Shown in pieces: positions 34,441 through 43,347 of a stretch of DNA of 64,000 nt; the stretch's first letter is position 1; the number at the start of each line of letters is the position of its first letter. The DNA comes from Saccharicrinis sp963675435. Its GTDB lineage: Bacteria; Bacteroidota; Bacteroidia; Bacteroidales; Marinilabiliaceae. Under the pieces are notes generated by a model that worked only from the letters and a program-made list of their open reading frames with translations, was not told the DNA's origin and did no database searches. The stretch covers positions 2,790,001 through 2,854,000 of the forward strand of contig OY776216.1 of NCBI GenBank assembly GCA_963675435.1, given 5' to 3'. A program made the translations under genes and the position numbers.

Positions 34441-34690
34441 TCCTGTAACATAAAAATGCTTTCCTGTAGGTTTATTGAGTAAACTAATAGACATTTAACC
34501 TGTCCTGTAGGTTGAAAATAGCAAACTAATAGGGTAAAAATACCAAATAATAGATATATAATGGCTCCTGTAGGTTTATAGTTCCTTCCTGTAACTATAT
34601 AGTTCTGTCCTGTTACTTGTTAACGTGTCCTGTAGGTATTTAGCCCGTCCTGTAGGTATAGAGCCCGTCCTGTAGCGGGTTCTGGAAGGT
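34441..34690. repeat. 21-bp phased tandem repeat array (about 12 units)
   Basis: TCCTGT occurs at 34441, 34462, 34503, 34566, 34587, 34608, 34628, 34648 and 34668. The spacings are 21, 41, 63, 21, 21, 20, 20 and 20 bp, i.e. multiples of 20-21. The empty slots carry the related unit AACTAATAG (34482, 34524) and AAATAATAG (34545). The best unit is TCCTGTAGGTATAGAGCCCG. There is no open frame through it. A period of 21 bp keeps every motif on one face of the helix. Confidence 0.85.
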
Positions 34691-34696
34691 TTTTAT

Positions 34697-34733
34697 AAAA
34701 AAAAGTCCCATTGGCAATATTGCAAATGGGACT
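34697..34733 (-). terminator. Rho-independent terminator for the gene at 34750
   Basis: AGTCCCATT and AATGGGACT form a 9-bp stem around TGGCAATATTGCA (itself self-complementary), so nearly the whole 30 nt is a palindrome. On the minus strand it is followed by eight T (plus-strand A run 34697-34704). It lies 17 bp after the stop at 34750. Confidence 0.85.
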
Positions 34734-34749
34734 AAAATATGGTCTAGTA

Positions 34750-35466
34750 TCAGTTTTTTTTATTTATATTTCTGTTATACTGACTACGATAACCAATAAT
34801 TCTTTTGGGATCTTTCCAAAATACAAATTTACCACACGCTCTTATTTCATCCACACATTCTTTTAATAGAGTATACATACTATTTCGGATTTCCATGTCC
34901 TCATTATTATTGTATTTATCACCATTAACTTCAGCTCTTAAATCGGCCAAATATGCAGATAATTCAGATGCTGTTGCCAGTTTTTCTTCCTGGAACCCTA
35001 TATTTCCTAAAAGTTCAAGGTTATTACGACCTAATACCGCTAAATCATTTAAATCCTGAATCATATCCGGAATATCGTTTCCTTCGGCAATAGCAGCAAC
35101 ATTAGTTAATAGAGAGGGTTGCTTACGATAAGCATATCTGAATGTGTGAAGCAATTCATTGCGGAATTCAAATGCGTTAGGCGATTCCAAGCTCCATTTT
35201 TCTTCAGCCTCTTGTTTGCTTTTTAATTCTTCAGCCCAAATACTTTGTGCTTCTCTTAGTGCTCCGGCACAAGTTTCTAATTGGTTAAAAATAGTTTCGG
35301 GTAAACCTGTTGCAGTTAGTTTGTCCTTATCTTTTAAGGCCCATTTGTTTAAGTCTTCTGCTTCTTGAATGTAAATGCCTACAGGCATGTAAGGCGTTTG
35401 AATTTGATCAGGAGCTAGCGTTTTTGCTTCTTCTAACATTTGGTCATAAGATTCCTTATTTCCCAT
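34750..35466 (-). CDS. Hypothetical helical cytoplasmic protein
   Basis: Protein of 238 residues starting MGNKESYDQMLEEAKTL. It is almost entirely helical and acidic (LPETIFNQLETCAGALREAQ, DIPDMIQDLNDLAVLGRNNL), with no signal peptide or known motif. The frame extends upstream to 35559, but that part looks non-coding, so ATG at 35466 is preferred. It has its own terminator. Possibly a structural or binding protein; no function can be assigned. Confidence 0.55.
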   Translation of the reverse strand: MGNKESYDQMLEEAKTLAPDQIQTPYMPVGIYIQEAEDLNKWALKDKDKLTATGLPETIFNQLETCAGALREAQSIWAEELKSKQEAEEKWSLESPNAFEFRNELLHTFRYAYRKQPSLLTNVAAIAEGNDIPDMIQDLNDLAVLGRNNLELLGNIGFQEEKLATASELSAYLADLRAEVNGDKYNNNEDMEIRNSMYTLLKECVDEIRACGKFVFWKDPKRIIGYRSQYNRNINKKN

Positions 35467-35999
35467 ATTAATTAATATTTTTGAAGTAATTATTGCAGAG
35501 CCCCATGGCTTCCACTTTGCTCGTGTTCGCCAAAACCCATAGTAAAGCTGACCAGCCATGGGGTTATCTGTTTGATTAATTTCTGTTAAATTAAAATTAA
35601 TATACTTTCCATAATAAAAAGTCAGGATAATTATTACTAACGGATAAAATGTGTACGCTAAATGATGATTTGTGATGATGAATGTATTTAGTTGTATTGT
35701 GTTGCAGAAGTGATACTTATAAACAATATGTTTGCTTCTGGCAATTTTTTAATCGTATAAATTTATCCTGTCAATCCTGTCTGATAAAAAGGTAATGGAG
35801 AAAATGTGAGGCAGGATAAACAAGATTAACATGTTGAATTAGTATTTCATAGCAAAAAAAATGGTGCTTTAAGAGTGCAAGCAAATAGTTGTATTTATAA
35901 ATCCATTATTAACATATTTTGTTAATTTAGCCGTTACTAAAAAAGGTTTCAATATAATAAAATCGATTAAAACAATAATCTTATTAAAATCTTACCACA
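35467..35999. other. Intergenic region with TCCTGTC-type low-complexity text
   Basis: A 533-bp gap between divergent genes. TTTATCCTGTCAATCCTGTC near 35760 and GGCAGGATAAACAAGATTAA near 35812 form an imperfect inverted repeat. The TCCTGT word also builds the array at 34441, but here it is not phased. No promoter could be fixed with confidence. Confidence 0.4.
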
Positions 36000-36488
36000 A
36001 TGAATAGGGAACGAAACGAACAAATTATAAAAATTAGTAAGAAGATTTATCCAAAAATAAATAAGTTGGAATTTCCGCTGTTTTCAATATTGGCACTAGT
36101 TGTTAGCTTAAAAGAATTTACTGATTTTCCTGTTACCATCTTTATTATTTCAATAATTGGAGTACTGGCCTGTTTGTATTTTATTGGAGCATTTTATCCT
36201 AAAGACAGTAATGTATATTCAAGTGGAGCCCAGGCTATCATTAAGGTGAGTATGGTATCTTTAAGTGTGGGATTATTAGGAATAATGTATAAGATACTGC
36301 ATCTACCGGGTGCTTTACAGATGTTAGTAGCTGCTACAGTAACAATGTTAATAGGATTTGTTGCCTCAGTCTACTTTAAGTATAAAACACCTGTAGTAAT
36401 TTTATTTGAAAATAGAATGTTACTACGGATGCTAATAATAGGAGGGATTTGTGTCATCCTGCTTTTGTTACCTGTTATCAATAAATAA
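36000..36488 (+). CDS. GldL-like four-TM membrane protein
   Basis: Protein of 162 residues with four to five hydrophobic helices (LFSILALVVSLKEF, IFIISIIGVLACLYFIG, VSLSVGLLGIMYKIL, MLIGFVASVYF, MLIIGGICVILLLLPV). VGLLGIMYKILHLPGA resembles the GldL-related family (gliding and related membrane proteins). No soluble domain. Encoded before a broken CPBP protease gene. Confidence 0.5.
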   Translation: MNRERNEQIIKISKKIYPKINKLEFPLFSILALVVSLKEFTDFPVTIFIISIIGVLACLYFIGAFYPKDSNVYSSGAQAIIKVSMVSLSVGLLGIMYKILHLPGALQMLVAATVTMLIGFVASVYFKYKTPVVILFENRMLLRMLIIGGICVILLLLPVINK

Positions 36489-36537
36489 TTGTTGCCTTAT
36501 TTTTAGTTTCTCCAAACTTAAACTCTTTAAAAAAAAC

Positions 36538-37312
36538 ATGAAGAAACTATCTGTAAGAAACAACTTGTTTGCCTTTTTAAAAGCTCCGGATTATGATTCT
36601 TATGATGAATATACTACCATTCAGAAGTTACTTGTACTTTTTAAGATATATATATTAACCCATATTGGTTTAATTATTGTTTTAATACCTGTTTCAATTT
36701 TAAAAGAGAATGGAATAATAGGTGATGTTGTAATGAAAACAACTAAAACTTTAGAATGGATCAATTCAGACTTTAGAGAATATAGATTGTATTATTTTAT
36801 TGCAATTGCCGTAACAACGCCGATTATGGAAGAATTATCATTTCGTCTTCTGTTATCAAAATTTAATGATAAGTATATTCGAATATCAATTTCTGCCTTT
36901 GCAGCAACATTATTTTATGTCATTGTAGCAAAATATTTATGGATTCCTAAAGCGTATTATTTATTTGAGTTAATTAGAGTGCTGTACATCGTTTTATTTA
37001 GTGCAATATTTTATACCGTTTCATTGAATTTTAAAAATAGACTAAAGGATTTTGAGAATATATGGAATAACAATTCGGGTATTGTATTTTCTACCATTGC
37101 GGCATTATTTGGTGTATTGCATATTTTTAACCTGGAGATAAGAACATAGGACTATTTCTTTTTACCTTTAATATTATTGCCATTTTTTATTTATGGATTA
37201 GCGTTTGGATATATGCGAATTAGGTTTGATTTATTCTATTTTATTACATATGATGGTGAATGGATCGCACCTGGTACTTACTGAAATGATAAAACCTTTG
37301 TTAAAACATTAA
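36538..37312 (+). pseudogene. CPBP (CAAX-type) intramembrane protease, broken by amber codon and frameshift
   Basis: The frame from ATG 36538 carries the family's first motif, TPIMEELSFRLLL (EExxxR), and the second, IAALFGVLHIFNLE (FxxxH). It stops at TAG 37147-37149. In the same frame the sequence resumes FFLPLILLPFFIYGLAFGYM (typical next helix), and after a further shift near 37230 the other frame reads LIYSILLHMMVNG, the expected final motif, ending at 37312. Two lesions within 90 bp show decay. A truncated product of 203 residues that keeps both catalytic motifs could still be made. Confidence 0.75.
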
Positions 37313-37329
37313 CATAAAACTTTTTAATA

Positions 37330-38127
37330 ATGAAATTAAAAGAAATTGCAGTTTTATTTCTGGCTATTACAACATTAATTGTATTTAGTGCTTTAAAACC
37401 AAAAAAAGTTGAATTAGACTCAAATTATAAAGAAGTATCACATCGTTTTTTTGCTTCAGCTTACGAGGTAACCAATAAAGAATACAGGTTATACCTAAAT
37501 GATTTGAAAGAGCATAATCAATTGGATGAATACAAAAGAAATTTACCAGATACAGCCCAATGGGTAAATGCCTTTCCTAATGCTTTTAACGAATCCTTTT
37601 TTGAAAAATACTTCTGGCATCCAGGATTTGATCAGTATCCGGTTGTAAATGTTTCAAAGGAAGCTGCTTCTGATTATTGTAAATGGTTAACCAATAGATA
37701 TAATACACAGAAAAAGCCTAAGTTTAATAAAGTTACTTTTCGTTTACCCACAGAACAGGAGTGGAATAAATTGGCCTCGGTACTACCGGGACATAATTTA
37801 CCCTGGTACGGAAATTTTGCTTACGAACCCAATGATGATAAATTCTGTGCTAATGTAAAGTTCAGAGATAAGCTCTCAAAAGGTGAAGATTATCAATATA
37901 CGCTGGATGGTGCATTAACCATGAATGCTGTAGGTCAATATAAGCCTAATAAAATAGGCCTTTACGATGTTATTGGTAATGTTGCAGAACTCACCAGTTC
38001 AGGAGTGATAAAAGGAGGAAGCTGGTTTAATACTATTGATGAGTGTGTGGTAAACAAAACGCAGGATTTTAATGCACCTGACCCAAGAGTAGGTTTTAGG
38101 GTGGTGATGTTGATTGATGAGTTTTAA
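37330..38127 (+). CDS. SUMF1/FGE-sulfatase-domain protein (GldJ-like)
   Basis: Protein of 265 residues with an N-terminal hydrophobic segment (KEIAVLFLAITTLIVFSAL) and a formylglycine-generating-enzyme-like domain: FFASAYEVTNKEYRLYLND, YPVVNVSKEAASDYCKWLTN, RLPTEQEWNKLAS, GLYDVIGNVAELTSSGVIKG and GSWFNTIDEC...RVGFRVVM. The N..GNVxE and KGGSW motifs are conserved. In Bacteroidetes such lipoprotein-like SUMF1 domains (GldJ/GldK) often have structural rather than catalytic roles; whether this one is catalytic cannot be told, but it lacks an obvious CxxxxC copper site. Confidence 0.8.
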   Translation: MKLKEIAVLFLAITTLIVFSALKPKKVELDSNYKEVSHRFFASAYEVTNKEYRLYLNDLKEHNQLDEYKRNLPDTAQWVNAFPNAFNESFFEKYFWHPGFDQYPVVNVSKEAASDYCKWLTNRYNTQKKPKFNKVTFRLPTEQEWNKLASVLPGHNLPWYGNFAYEPNDDKFCANVKFRDKLSKGEDYQYTLDGALTMNAVGQYKPNKIGLYDVIGNVAELTSSGVIKGGSWFNTIDECVVNKTQDFNAPDPRVGFRVVMLIDEF

Positions 38128-38149
38128 GAGTTGTAAGATTCATGTAATT

Positions 38150-38320
38150 ATTAGTATTAACCCCATATGGGTTACATGTTTATAGCAAAGCGATAGGTAT
38201 ATCCAACGACTCCTCTGGGAGTTGAACATCCATTAGTATAATTTCATTGATTTGACTCCTCTGGAGTTAAATTCTTTCACATTGAACCATACTATAAACA
38301 TGTGATGCCTCAGGTATCAT
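38150..38320. repeat. Palindrome-rich repeat element
   Basis: ACATGTTTATAG (38174-38185) and CTATAAACATGT (38292-38303) are a perfect 12-bp inverted pair. They enclose two small hairpins of the form ACTCCTCTGGGAGT and ACTCCTCTGGAGT. AACCCCATATGGGTT lies just outside. It resembles the dispersed palindromic repeats of many Bacteroidetes genomes (from memory, not verified). Confidence 0.55.
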
Positions 38321-38374
38321 TTAATCTACATTTGGAACTGATGAATGTTCCGGTTTTATACTTACAACCTGATA

Positions 38375-38549
38375 TTAACCCGGATTATGTATTAGAACTT
38401 TGTAATGAACATTGATAGTACCATAAAACAAGGCTTTACTGAAACGAGGCATAGCATCGTTCTGGTGAGTTGAAGTGAAGTAACGAAGTGTCTTGTTTTG
38501 AAGTAATTTCAATGTGTAATAGATGGTCTAATGCATATTGCGGGATTAA
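38375..38549. repeat. MITE-like inverted-repeat element (175 bp)
   Basis: TTAACCCGGATTATGTATTA at the left and TAATGCATATTGCGGGATTAA at the right pair imperfectly (TTAACCCGGATTATG vs TTAATCCCGCAATATG). No protein is encoded. The remaining sequence up to 38729 shows nothing else. Target duplication was not found, so the call is tentative. Confidence 0.4.
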
Positions 38550-38729
38550 CCATCTACTGTTATGTACGATGCGTTACCACCTTGTTTTGATGTTAAAGAC
38601 CTTCATTCTTTTTTTATAAGGTGTTAGTATTTGTTTTCACAATAAATAGCACTGAATACATACGCTGTATTGTGAGTTTAAAGTAGAATAAGTAATTTAA
38701 TACTATTGTATAAATTAATTACAAACATC

Positions 38730-40109
38730 ATGGATGTAAAAACACTTATTTTACTATTTTCCTTATCCAGTTGGTTTACTTTTTTGTTTTTGTTGTACTA
38801 CGAAATCACGAGCCCAAAGAAAAATCGAATCATTCAATTATATGCTCTCGGAAAATTATTTTTAGGTTTTGTCTGGTTGCTTTCAGATATAGGTCGCTTT
38901 ATTCCCTATTATGTATCTATTACAATAGGAAATACTTTGTTAGCCTGGGGGTGTGGATTGGAAGTTTTTTGTATGGTATACATTAATGCTCAGAAACCAA
39001 TCAATTATAAAAGAATATCCATCTTTGGTTTTATTACTTTATTAATATTCTTAATCATATATATGCAAGCTGATAATATTAGAGTTGGTGTTGCTTCATT
39101 TGTAATAGGAGTAATTTTTGCTTTAGGCTTTGTATGGATTTTAAAACAACAGAAAACAAGTAAGCGGCGTTATCTGGCTCTTAGTATTTATTTATTAATT
39201 GGAGTAGTATATTTTATAAGAGGCTTTAATGCAATAGTGGTTGATACAACAGTATCGTTAACTTCAAAGGGACTGATTCAGGATGTGGCTTTTGCCTCAT
39301 TCTTTTTATTAACATTAAGTACTATCATCTTTTTCTTATTATTAAAGGAAAAGGATGATAAAAGAATATTAAGTGATGCTAGAGTTTTAGCCGATATAAA
39401 TGAGTTATTGAAAGCTTCAAATGCAACTAAGGATAAGTTGTTTTCTATCATTGCTCATGATTTACGAGGAGCAATAGGAACTTCAGCACAGTTAACTGAT
39501 TTATTATTTAATCAGCATAAAGAATTTTCGGAACAGGAGCGAAATAAGTTTTTAGAGCAGTTAGTTAACAGTTCAAATAAAAATTTTGAGTTATTAGAAA
39601 ACCTTCTTAATTGGTCAAGGAGTCAGCTTAATGCGATCGTTGTTGAAAAAACAATATTCAGTATGAATCAATTATTACAAGAGGTATATAACCAGATTGA
39701 ATCCATGATGCAGGCAAAAGCAATTACCCTGGAGAGTAGTTTAACTGAAGAGTGGTTTGTAATGGCTGATTATGAAATGATAAAAGTAGTAGTAAGGAAT
39801 ATACTTACAAATGCCATAAAATTTTCACCTTGTGAAAGTAAAATAATCATTGAAGGAAGAGAAGAACCTGCAGAATATTACATCCGATTTATTGATCAGG
39901 GAGTAGGTATTAAAGCAGATGTACTAAAAGAATTATTAACGCCTGAATTTCATCACTCAACACCAGGAACAGCAAATGAAAAAGGATCAGGTATTGGTCT
40001 GAAGCTTACAAAAGATTTTATTGAGAAAAATGGTGGTACAATTTCAATTTCAAGTAAAGTAAACGAAGGATCAGTATTTGAAATAAGCTTGCCAAAGGGA
40101 AAGAAATAA
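38730..40109 (+). CDS. Seven-TM membrane sensor histidine kinase
   Basis: Protein of 459 residues: about seven hydrophobic helices in residues ~1-200, a short linker, a HisKA domain with FSIIAHDLRGAIGTSAQLTD (His243) and a HATPase domain with IKVVVRNILTNAIKFSPCES (N box), IDQGVGIKADVLKELL (G1) and EKGSGIGLKLTKDFIEKNGG (G2). ATG at 38730 is chosen over an upstream TTG. No response regulator lies next to it, so it is an orphan kinase. Confidence 0.88.
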   Translation: MDVKTLILLFSLSSWFTFLFLLYYEITSPKKNRIIQLYALGKLFLGFVWLLSDIGRFIPYYVSITIGNTLLAWGCGLEVFCMVYINAQKPINYKRISIFGFITLLIFLIIYMQADNIRVGVASFVIGVIFALGFVWILKQQKTSKRRYLALSIYLLIGVVYFIRGFNAIVVDTTVSLTSKGLIQDVAFASFFLLTLSTIIFFLLLKEKDDKRILSDARVLADINELLKASNATKDKLFSIIAHDLRGAIGTSAQLTDLLFNQHKEFSEQERNKFLEQLVNSSNKNFELLENLLNWSRSQLNAIVVEKTIFSMNQLLQEVYNQIESMMQAKAITLESSLTEEWFVMADYEMIKVVVRNILTNAIKFSPCESKIIIEGREEPAEYYIRFIDQGVGIKADVLKELLTPEFHHSTPGTANEKGSGIGLKLTKDFIEKNGGTISISSKVNEGSVFEISLPKGKK

Positions 40110-40161
40110 AAAAAGCTAATTCTATAAAAAGAAATAGCTCTTAGTATTTTATATATATGTT

Positions 40162-40200
40162 TGGCTCAAGATAATATTAGCGTTGTTAATCACAATGTTT
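40162..40200. repeat. Inverted repeat flanking DUF302 unit, left end
   Basis: ATATTAGCGTTGTTAATCAC (40174-40193) is the exact reverse complement of 41675-41694, with looser similarity extending outward (GGCTCAAG / CATGAGCC) and inward. The inner side continues into GGAGATGGAAGTTTGAAG, matching the inverse of CTTCTAACCTCCATCTTCC near 41600. Confidence 0.8.
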
Positions 40201-40371
40201 GCTTTGGAAGTCAGGAGATGGAAGTTTGAAGTTAGAGGAAATTTATTCTCATTAGCAATTGATTAACCTCTGTCTTCTAGCTCCATACTTCTAACTTCAT
40301 ACTTAAAAACAATACAGTAATTTAAGCACGTTATTATAAACTACAGGAATGTGTTTCTTAATTAAAATAAT

Positions 40372-40758
40372 TTATAACGACATAATCACCTTTTTAAGTT
40401 TTCCTTGAATATCCATTGCTAACGGTCCTAGTTCTGTGTTTTCTACCGCCTGCATTGATGCAATAGGATCTACAGCAGCTACTTCAATTTTGTTTTCTCC
40501 TTGTTCCTGAATAATCACATTACAAGGAAGCATAGTTCCTATTTTATCTTCTTTTTGTAAAGCCTGATAAGCATATGCTGGATTGCAAGCTCCTAGTATT
40601 TTATATTTTTTGAAATCTACATCTAACTTATCTTTCAATTTATCCTGGATATCAATTTCTGATATAACTCCAAAACCTTCTTTTTTTAATGCTTCCTTAA
40701 CGTAGTCAATGGCCTTATCGTAGCTCATTGAAATAATTGTGTTTATATAGTATGACAT
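40372..40758 (-). CDS. DUF302-domain protein
   Basis: Protein of 128 residues: SMSYDKAIDYVKEALKKEGF, GVISEIDIQDKLKDKLDVDF, YKILGACNPAYAYQALQKED and IGTMLPCNVIIQEQG are the DUF302 pattern, including the conserved C-N-P and LPCN blocks. It is cytoplasmic (no signal). Function unknown; some members are metal-responsive. It is convergent with the kinase gene at 38730 and lies inside the ~1.5-kb region flanked by inverted repeats. Confidence 0.85.
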   Translation of the reverse strand: MSYYINTIISMSYDKAIDYVKEALKKEGFGVISEIDIQDKLKDKLDVDFKKYKILGACNPAYAYQALQKEDKIGTMLPCNVIIQEQGENKIEVAAVDPIASMQAVENTELGPLAMDIQGKLKKVIMSL

Positions 40759-40902
40759 GTTTAATGTTTTAAAAGATTATTTTAAATATATTAATAATAT
40801 TTAGATATATAACAAATTAGATATTGTTTTGTTTTAAAACACTTATTTGCTTCAGATTCAGTTGCTATGGGTAATTTAGGGTGCTGTAGTTACGAAAGAA
40901 AT

Positions 40903-41358
40903 TTATTTGATTCTGTTTCGACGACCATTTCCTTTTGAGTGGGCTTTCCCCCTGTAATTTTTATTTTTATTTTTTGAATTGTTTTTTAATTGATGAAATT
41001 CAGGAGATCCTGGTTTTATTCCCAATTCCATTGCAATATTTCCCCATCCTTGTCCTTTATTTGATTTATAAACATGAATAACTCTATCAATTGGAGTTTT
41101 TGATATTTTAGATATTTCCAAAGCTATATAAATATCTCCCGGACTCATACTTAATGAGCCATGCATAAATTCAATTTTCTTTTCTGAGATATCGTAACTA
41201 ATGCTTAAATCTGTTTTAAAGGCTCCGAAATCCAGATTTGCTCTGGCATTAATTTCGTTTAAATCTGTATCTAAATGAATATCGCCTGTTTTAAATGATT
41301 GTTGAGCTGAGGTAAAAAAAGTAATTAATGAGAATGCTACAATAAATAAATACTTCAT
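40903..41358 (-). CDS. Hypothetical secreted protein with basic tail
   Basis: Protein of 151 residues: signal peptide (YLFIVAFSLITFFTSAQQ), a middle part (MSPGDIYIALEISKISKTPI, VIHVYKSNKGQGWGNIAMEL) and a basic tail rich in N, K and R (NNSKNKNKNYRGKAHSKGNG). The GQGWGNIAMELGIKPGSPEF block is shared by many small Bacteroidetes proteins I cannot name. It probably precedes the DUF302 gene in one unit (144-bp gap). Confidence 0.55.
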   Translation of the reverse strand: MKYLFIVAFSLITFFTSAQQSFKTGDIHLDTDLNEINARANLDFGAFKTDLSISYDISEKKIEFMHGSLSMSPGDIYIALEISKISKTPIDRVIHVYKSNKGQGWGNIAMELGIKPGSPEFHQLKNNSKNKNKNYRGKAHSKGNGRRNRIK

Positions 41359-41822
41359 GTTGTGCGTGTTTATTGTTAATTTGTATTGTGTGTTATTAAG
41401 GATGCAAATTTAATGCTATAACACACTAAATGAAATTTTAGTTACGCTCAAAGCAAATGTTGTTTTTGCATTGTATGGTTTTAATTAATTTAGTGTTTTA
41501 TATCGAACCCGGGTTGATAGCTATATGTTATAGAGCTGTAAATCAAAGCGGGATGTACAGTCGAGGAGTAGAATGCCAATGTTGGTGTGAATATCCTCTA
41601 ACTTCTAACCTCCATCTTCCATCTTTTATCTTCCATCTTCTAACTTCCAACTTTCAACCCCAAAAGAAAACAATGTGATTAACAACGCTAATATAAACAT
41701 GAGCCTAATGTATTTAGATGGATTTTAAATTAGTGGGATTTACAAGTTGTTAAGAACAAGGCTGAGGTAATTATTTTAATTTTAAAAGAATTTAAAATTA
41801 AACCCTGTCAAAAATAAATACG
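41359..41822. other. Intergenic region with solo MITE-like end and pyrimidine-rich text
   Basis: TATCGAACCCGGGTT near 41502 resembles one terminal repeat of the 253-bp MITE (ATCGAACTCGGGT) and may be a remnant end. From 41600 to 41660 the sequence is a repeated CTTCYATCTTCTAACTTCC-type text. The inverted repeat partner (41671-41706) follows. The 116 bp before 41823 hold no recognised feature. Confidence 0.4.
41671..41706. repeat. Inverted repeat flanking DUF302 unit, right end
   Basis: GTGATTAACAACGCTAATAT (41675-41694) is the exact inverse of 40174-40193. The pair encloses 1.5 kb with the DUF302 and secreted-protein genes. Confidence 0.8.
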
Positions 41823-43328
41823 ATGCTTAAAAAAATCAGAATTGGATTAGCAATACCAATCTTTACCTTAGTTACTTTATTATTTCTCGATTTTACAGGT
41901 ACAATTCATCATTGGTTTGGATGGTTAGCTAAAATTCAACTTATTCCTGCAATATTAGGTTTACATATTGGCTTAGTAGTTATTATGGTATTGCTAACAC
42001 TAGTCTTCGGAAGGATTTATTGTTCTGTTATTTGCCCATTGGGTATTTGGCAGGATATTGTTTCCTGGTTTGCAGGAAAGCGTAAAAAACATCGTTTTAA
42101 TTATTCTACAGCACTAAACTGGTTGCGATATACTTTTCTGGCTGTTTTTATCGTAGCCTTGCTGGGCGGAGTAAGTGCTGTGGTATCTTTTCTTGATCCA
42201 TACGGAGCATATGGGCGTATTGCTTCAAATATGTTCGCACCATTGTATCAATGGTCAAATAATGTATTGGCTTATTTTGCAGGAAGAGTTGAGAGTTATG
42301 CCTTTTATAGCGTGGATGTTTGGATTAAAAGTATTCCAACATTTATAATAGCTGTAGCAATGATTTTACTGACCGGTGTTTTAGCCTGGAAAAATGGAAG
42401 AACATATTGTAATACAGTTTGTCCTGTAGGAACGGTATTAGGATTTATATCCAGATATTCTTACTTAAAACCAGTTTTTAATACAGAAAAGTGCAATAGC
42501 TGTAATTTATGCGCCAAAAATTGTAAGGCCTCTTGTATTGATACAAAAAATCAAACTATAGATTATAGCAGATGTGTTACCTGTATGGATTGTATTGAAT
42601 CATGTAATCGTGATGCAATGACATATCGGTCTGTTTTAAAAGTTAAACAGGATAAAAAGGAGTATACAATGGCTGTATCTACTGAAAGTAAAACAAATTC
42701 AAATACGCGCCGTAGTTTTTTAACCATAGCATCAGCATTAGCTTTATCTCCAGTAATAAAAGCTCAGGAGAAAGTTGTTGAAGGTGGAGTTGCCGTTATT
42801 AAAGATAAGAAGATTCCTAATCGATCAACTTCGGTAACACCTCCGGGATCACAGAGTGCTCAAAATTTTAATCAGCATTGTACTGCATGTAGTTTATGTG
42901 TTTCAGCTTGTCCTAATGGAATATTAAGACCTTCATCTGATTTAAAAACATTTATGCAACCCGAAATGACTTACGAAAGAGGCTATTGTCGTCCTGAGTG
43001 TACAAAATGTTCAGAGGTTTGTCCTACTGGAGCAATTATACAAATTACAAAAGAAGATAAGTCAGCCACACAAATAGGATATGCAGTTTGGATCAAAGAT
43101 AATTGTGTGGTATTAACAGATGATGTGGATTGTGGTAATTGTGCTGATCATTGTCCAACAGGAGCCATTGAAATGATTCCTTCAGATGTAAATAATGACA
43201 AATCGAGAAAAATACCAGCAGTAAATACAGAACGTTGCATAGGTTGTGGCGCGTGTGAGTATTTATGTCCATCCCGACCACTAAGTGCAATTTATGTGGA
43301 AGGAATAGAAAGACACAGAAATGTTTAA
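41823..43328 (+). CDS. NapH-like membrane polyferredoxin fused to a ferredoxin module
   Basis: Protein of 501 residues. The N-terminal half is NapH/YccM-like with about five TM helices and the twin motifs CSVICPLG (~residue 68) and CNTVCPVG (~200), then two 4Fe-4S clusters CNSCNLCAKNC and CVTCMDCIESC. At ~295 a twin-arginine-like segment NTRRSFLTIASALALSP follows, as if a Tat-exported ferredoxin had been fused on. The C-terminal module has CTACSLCVSACP, CTKCSEVCP, DCGNCADHCP and CIGCGACEYLCP. It would pass electrons across or along the membrane. The downstream iron-sulfur aldo/keto reductase overlaps or abuts it and is the likely partner. Confidence 0.85.
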   Translation: MLKKIRIGLAIPIFTLVTLLFLDFTGTIHHWFGWLAKIQLIPAILGLHIGLVVIMVLLTLVFGRIYCSVICPLGIWQDIVSWFAGKRKKHRFNYSTALNWLRYTFLAVFIVALLGGVSAVVSFLDPYGAYGRIASNMFAPLYQWSNNVLAYFAGRVESYAFYSVDVWIKSIPTFIIAVAMILLTGVLAWKNGRTYCNTVCPVGTVLGFISRYSYLKPVFNTEKCNSCNLCAKNCKASCIDTKNQTIDYSRCVTCMDCIESCNRDAMTYRSVLKVKQDKKEYTMAVSTESKTNSNTRRSFLTIASALALSPVIKAQEKVVEGGVAVIKDKKIPNRSTSVTPPGSQSAQNFNQHCTACSLCVSACPNGILRPSSDLKTFMQPEMTYERGYCRPECTKCSEVCPTGAIIQITKEDKSATQIGYAVWIKDNCVVLTDDVDCGNCADHCPTGAIEMIPSDVNNDKSRKIPAVNTERCIGCGACEYLCPSRPLSAIYVEGIERHRNV

Positions 43329-43347
43329 TCCTCAAGAAACTTTAACG

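Noticed and set aside
34441..34690. Plasmid origin iterons
   Set aside because: The phasing fits, but there is no rep gene or other plasmid function and the flanks are chromosomal; kept only as a phased array.
37147..37149. TAG as a recoded or read-through codon
   Set aside because: A frameshift follows within 90 bp and no other gene in the window uses internal TAG, so decay is simpler.
38706..38729. TTG start of the membrane kinase
   Set aside because: An ATG at 38730 leads directly into the first membrane helix and is more likely.
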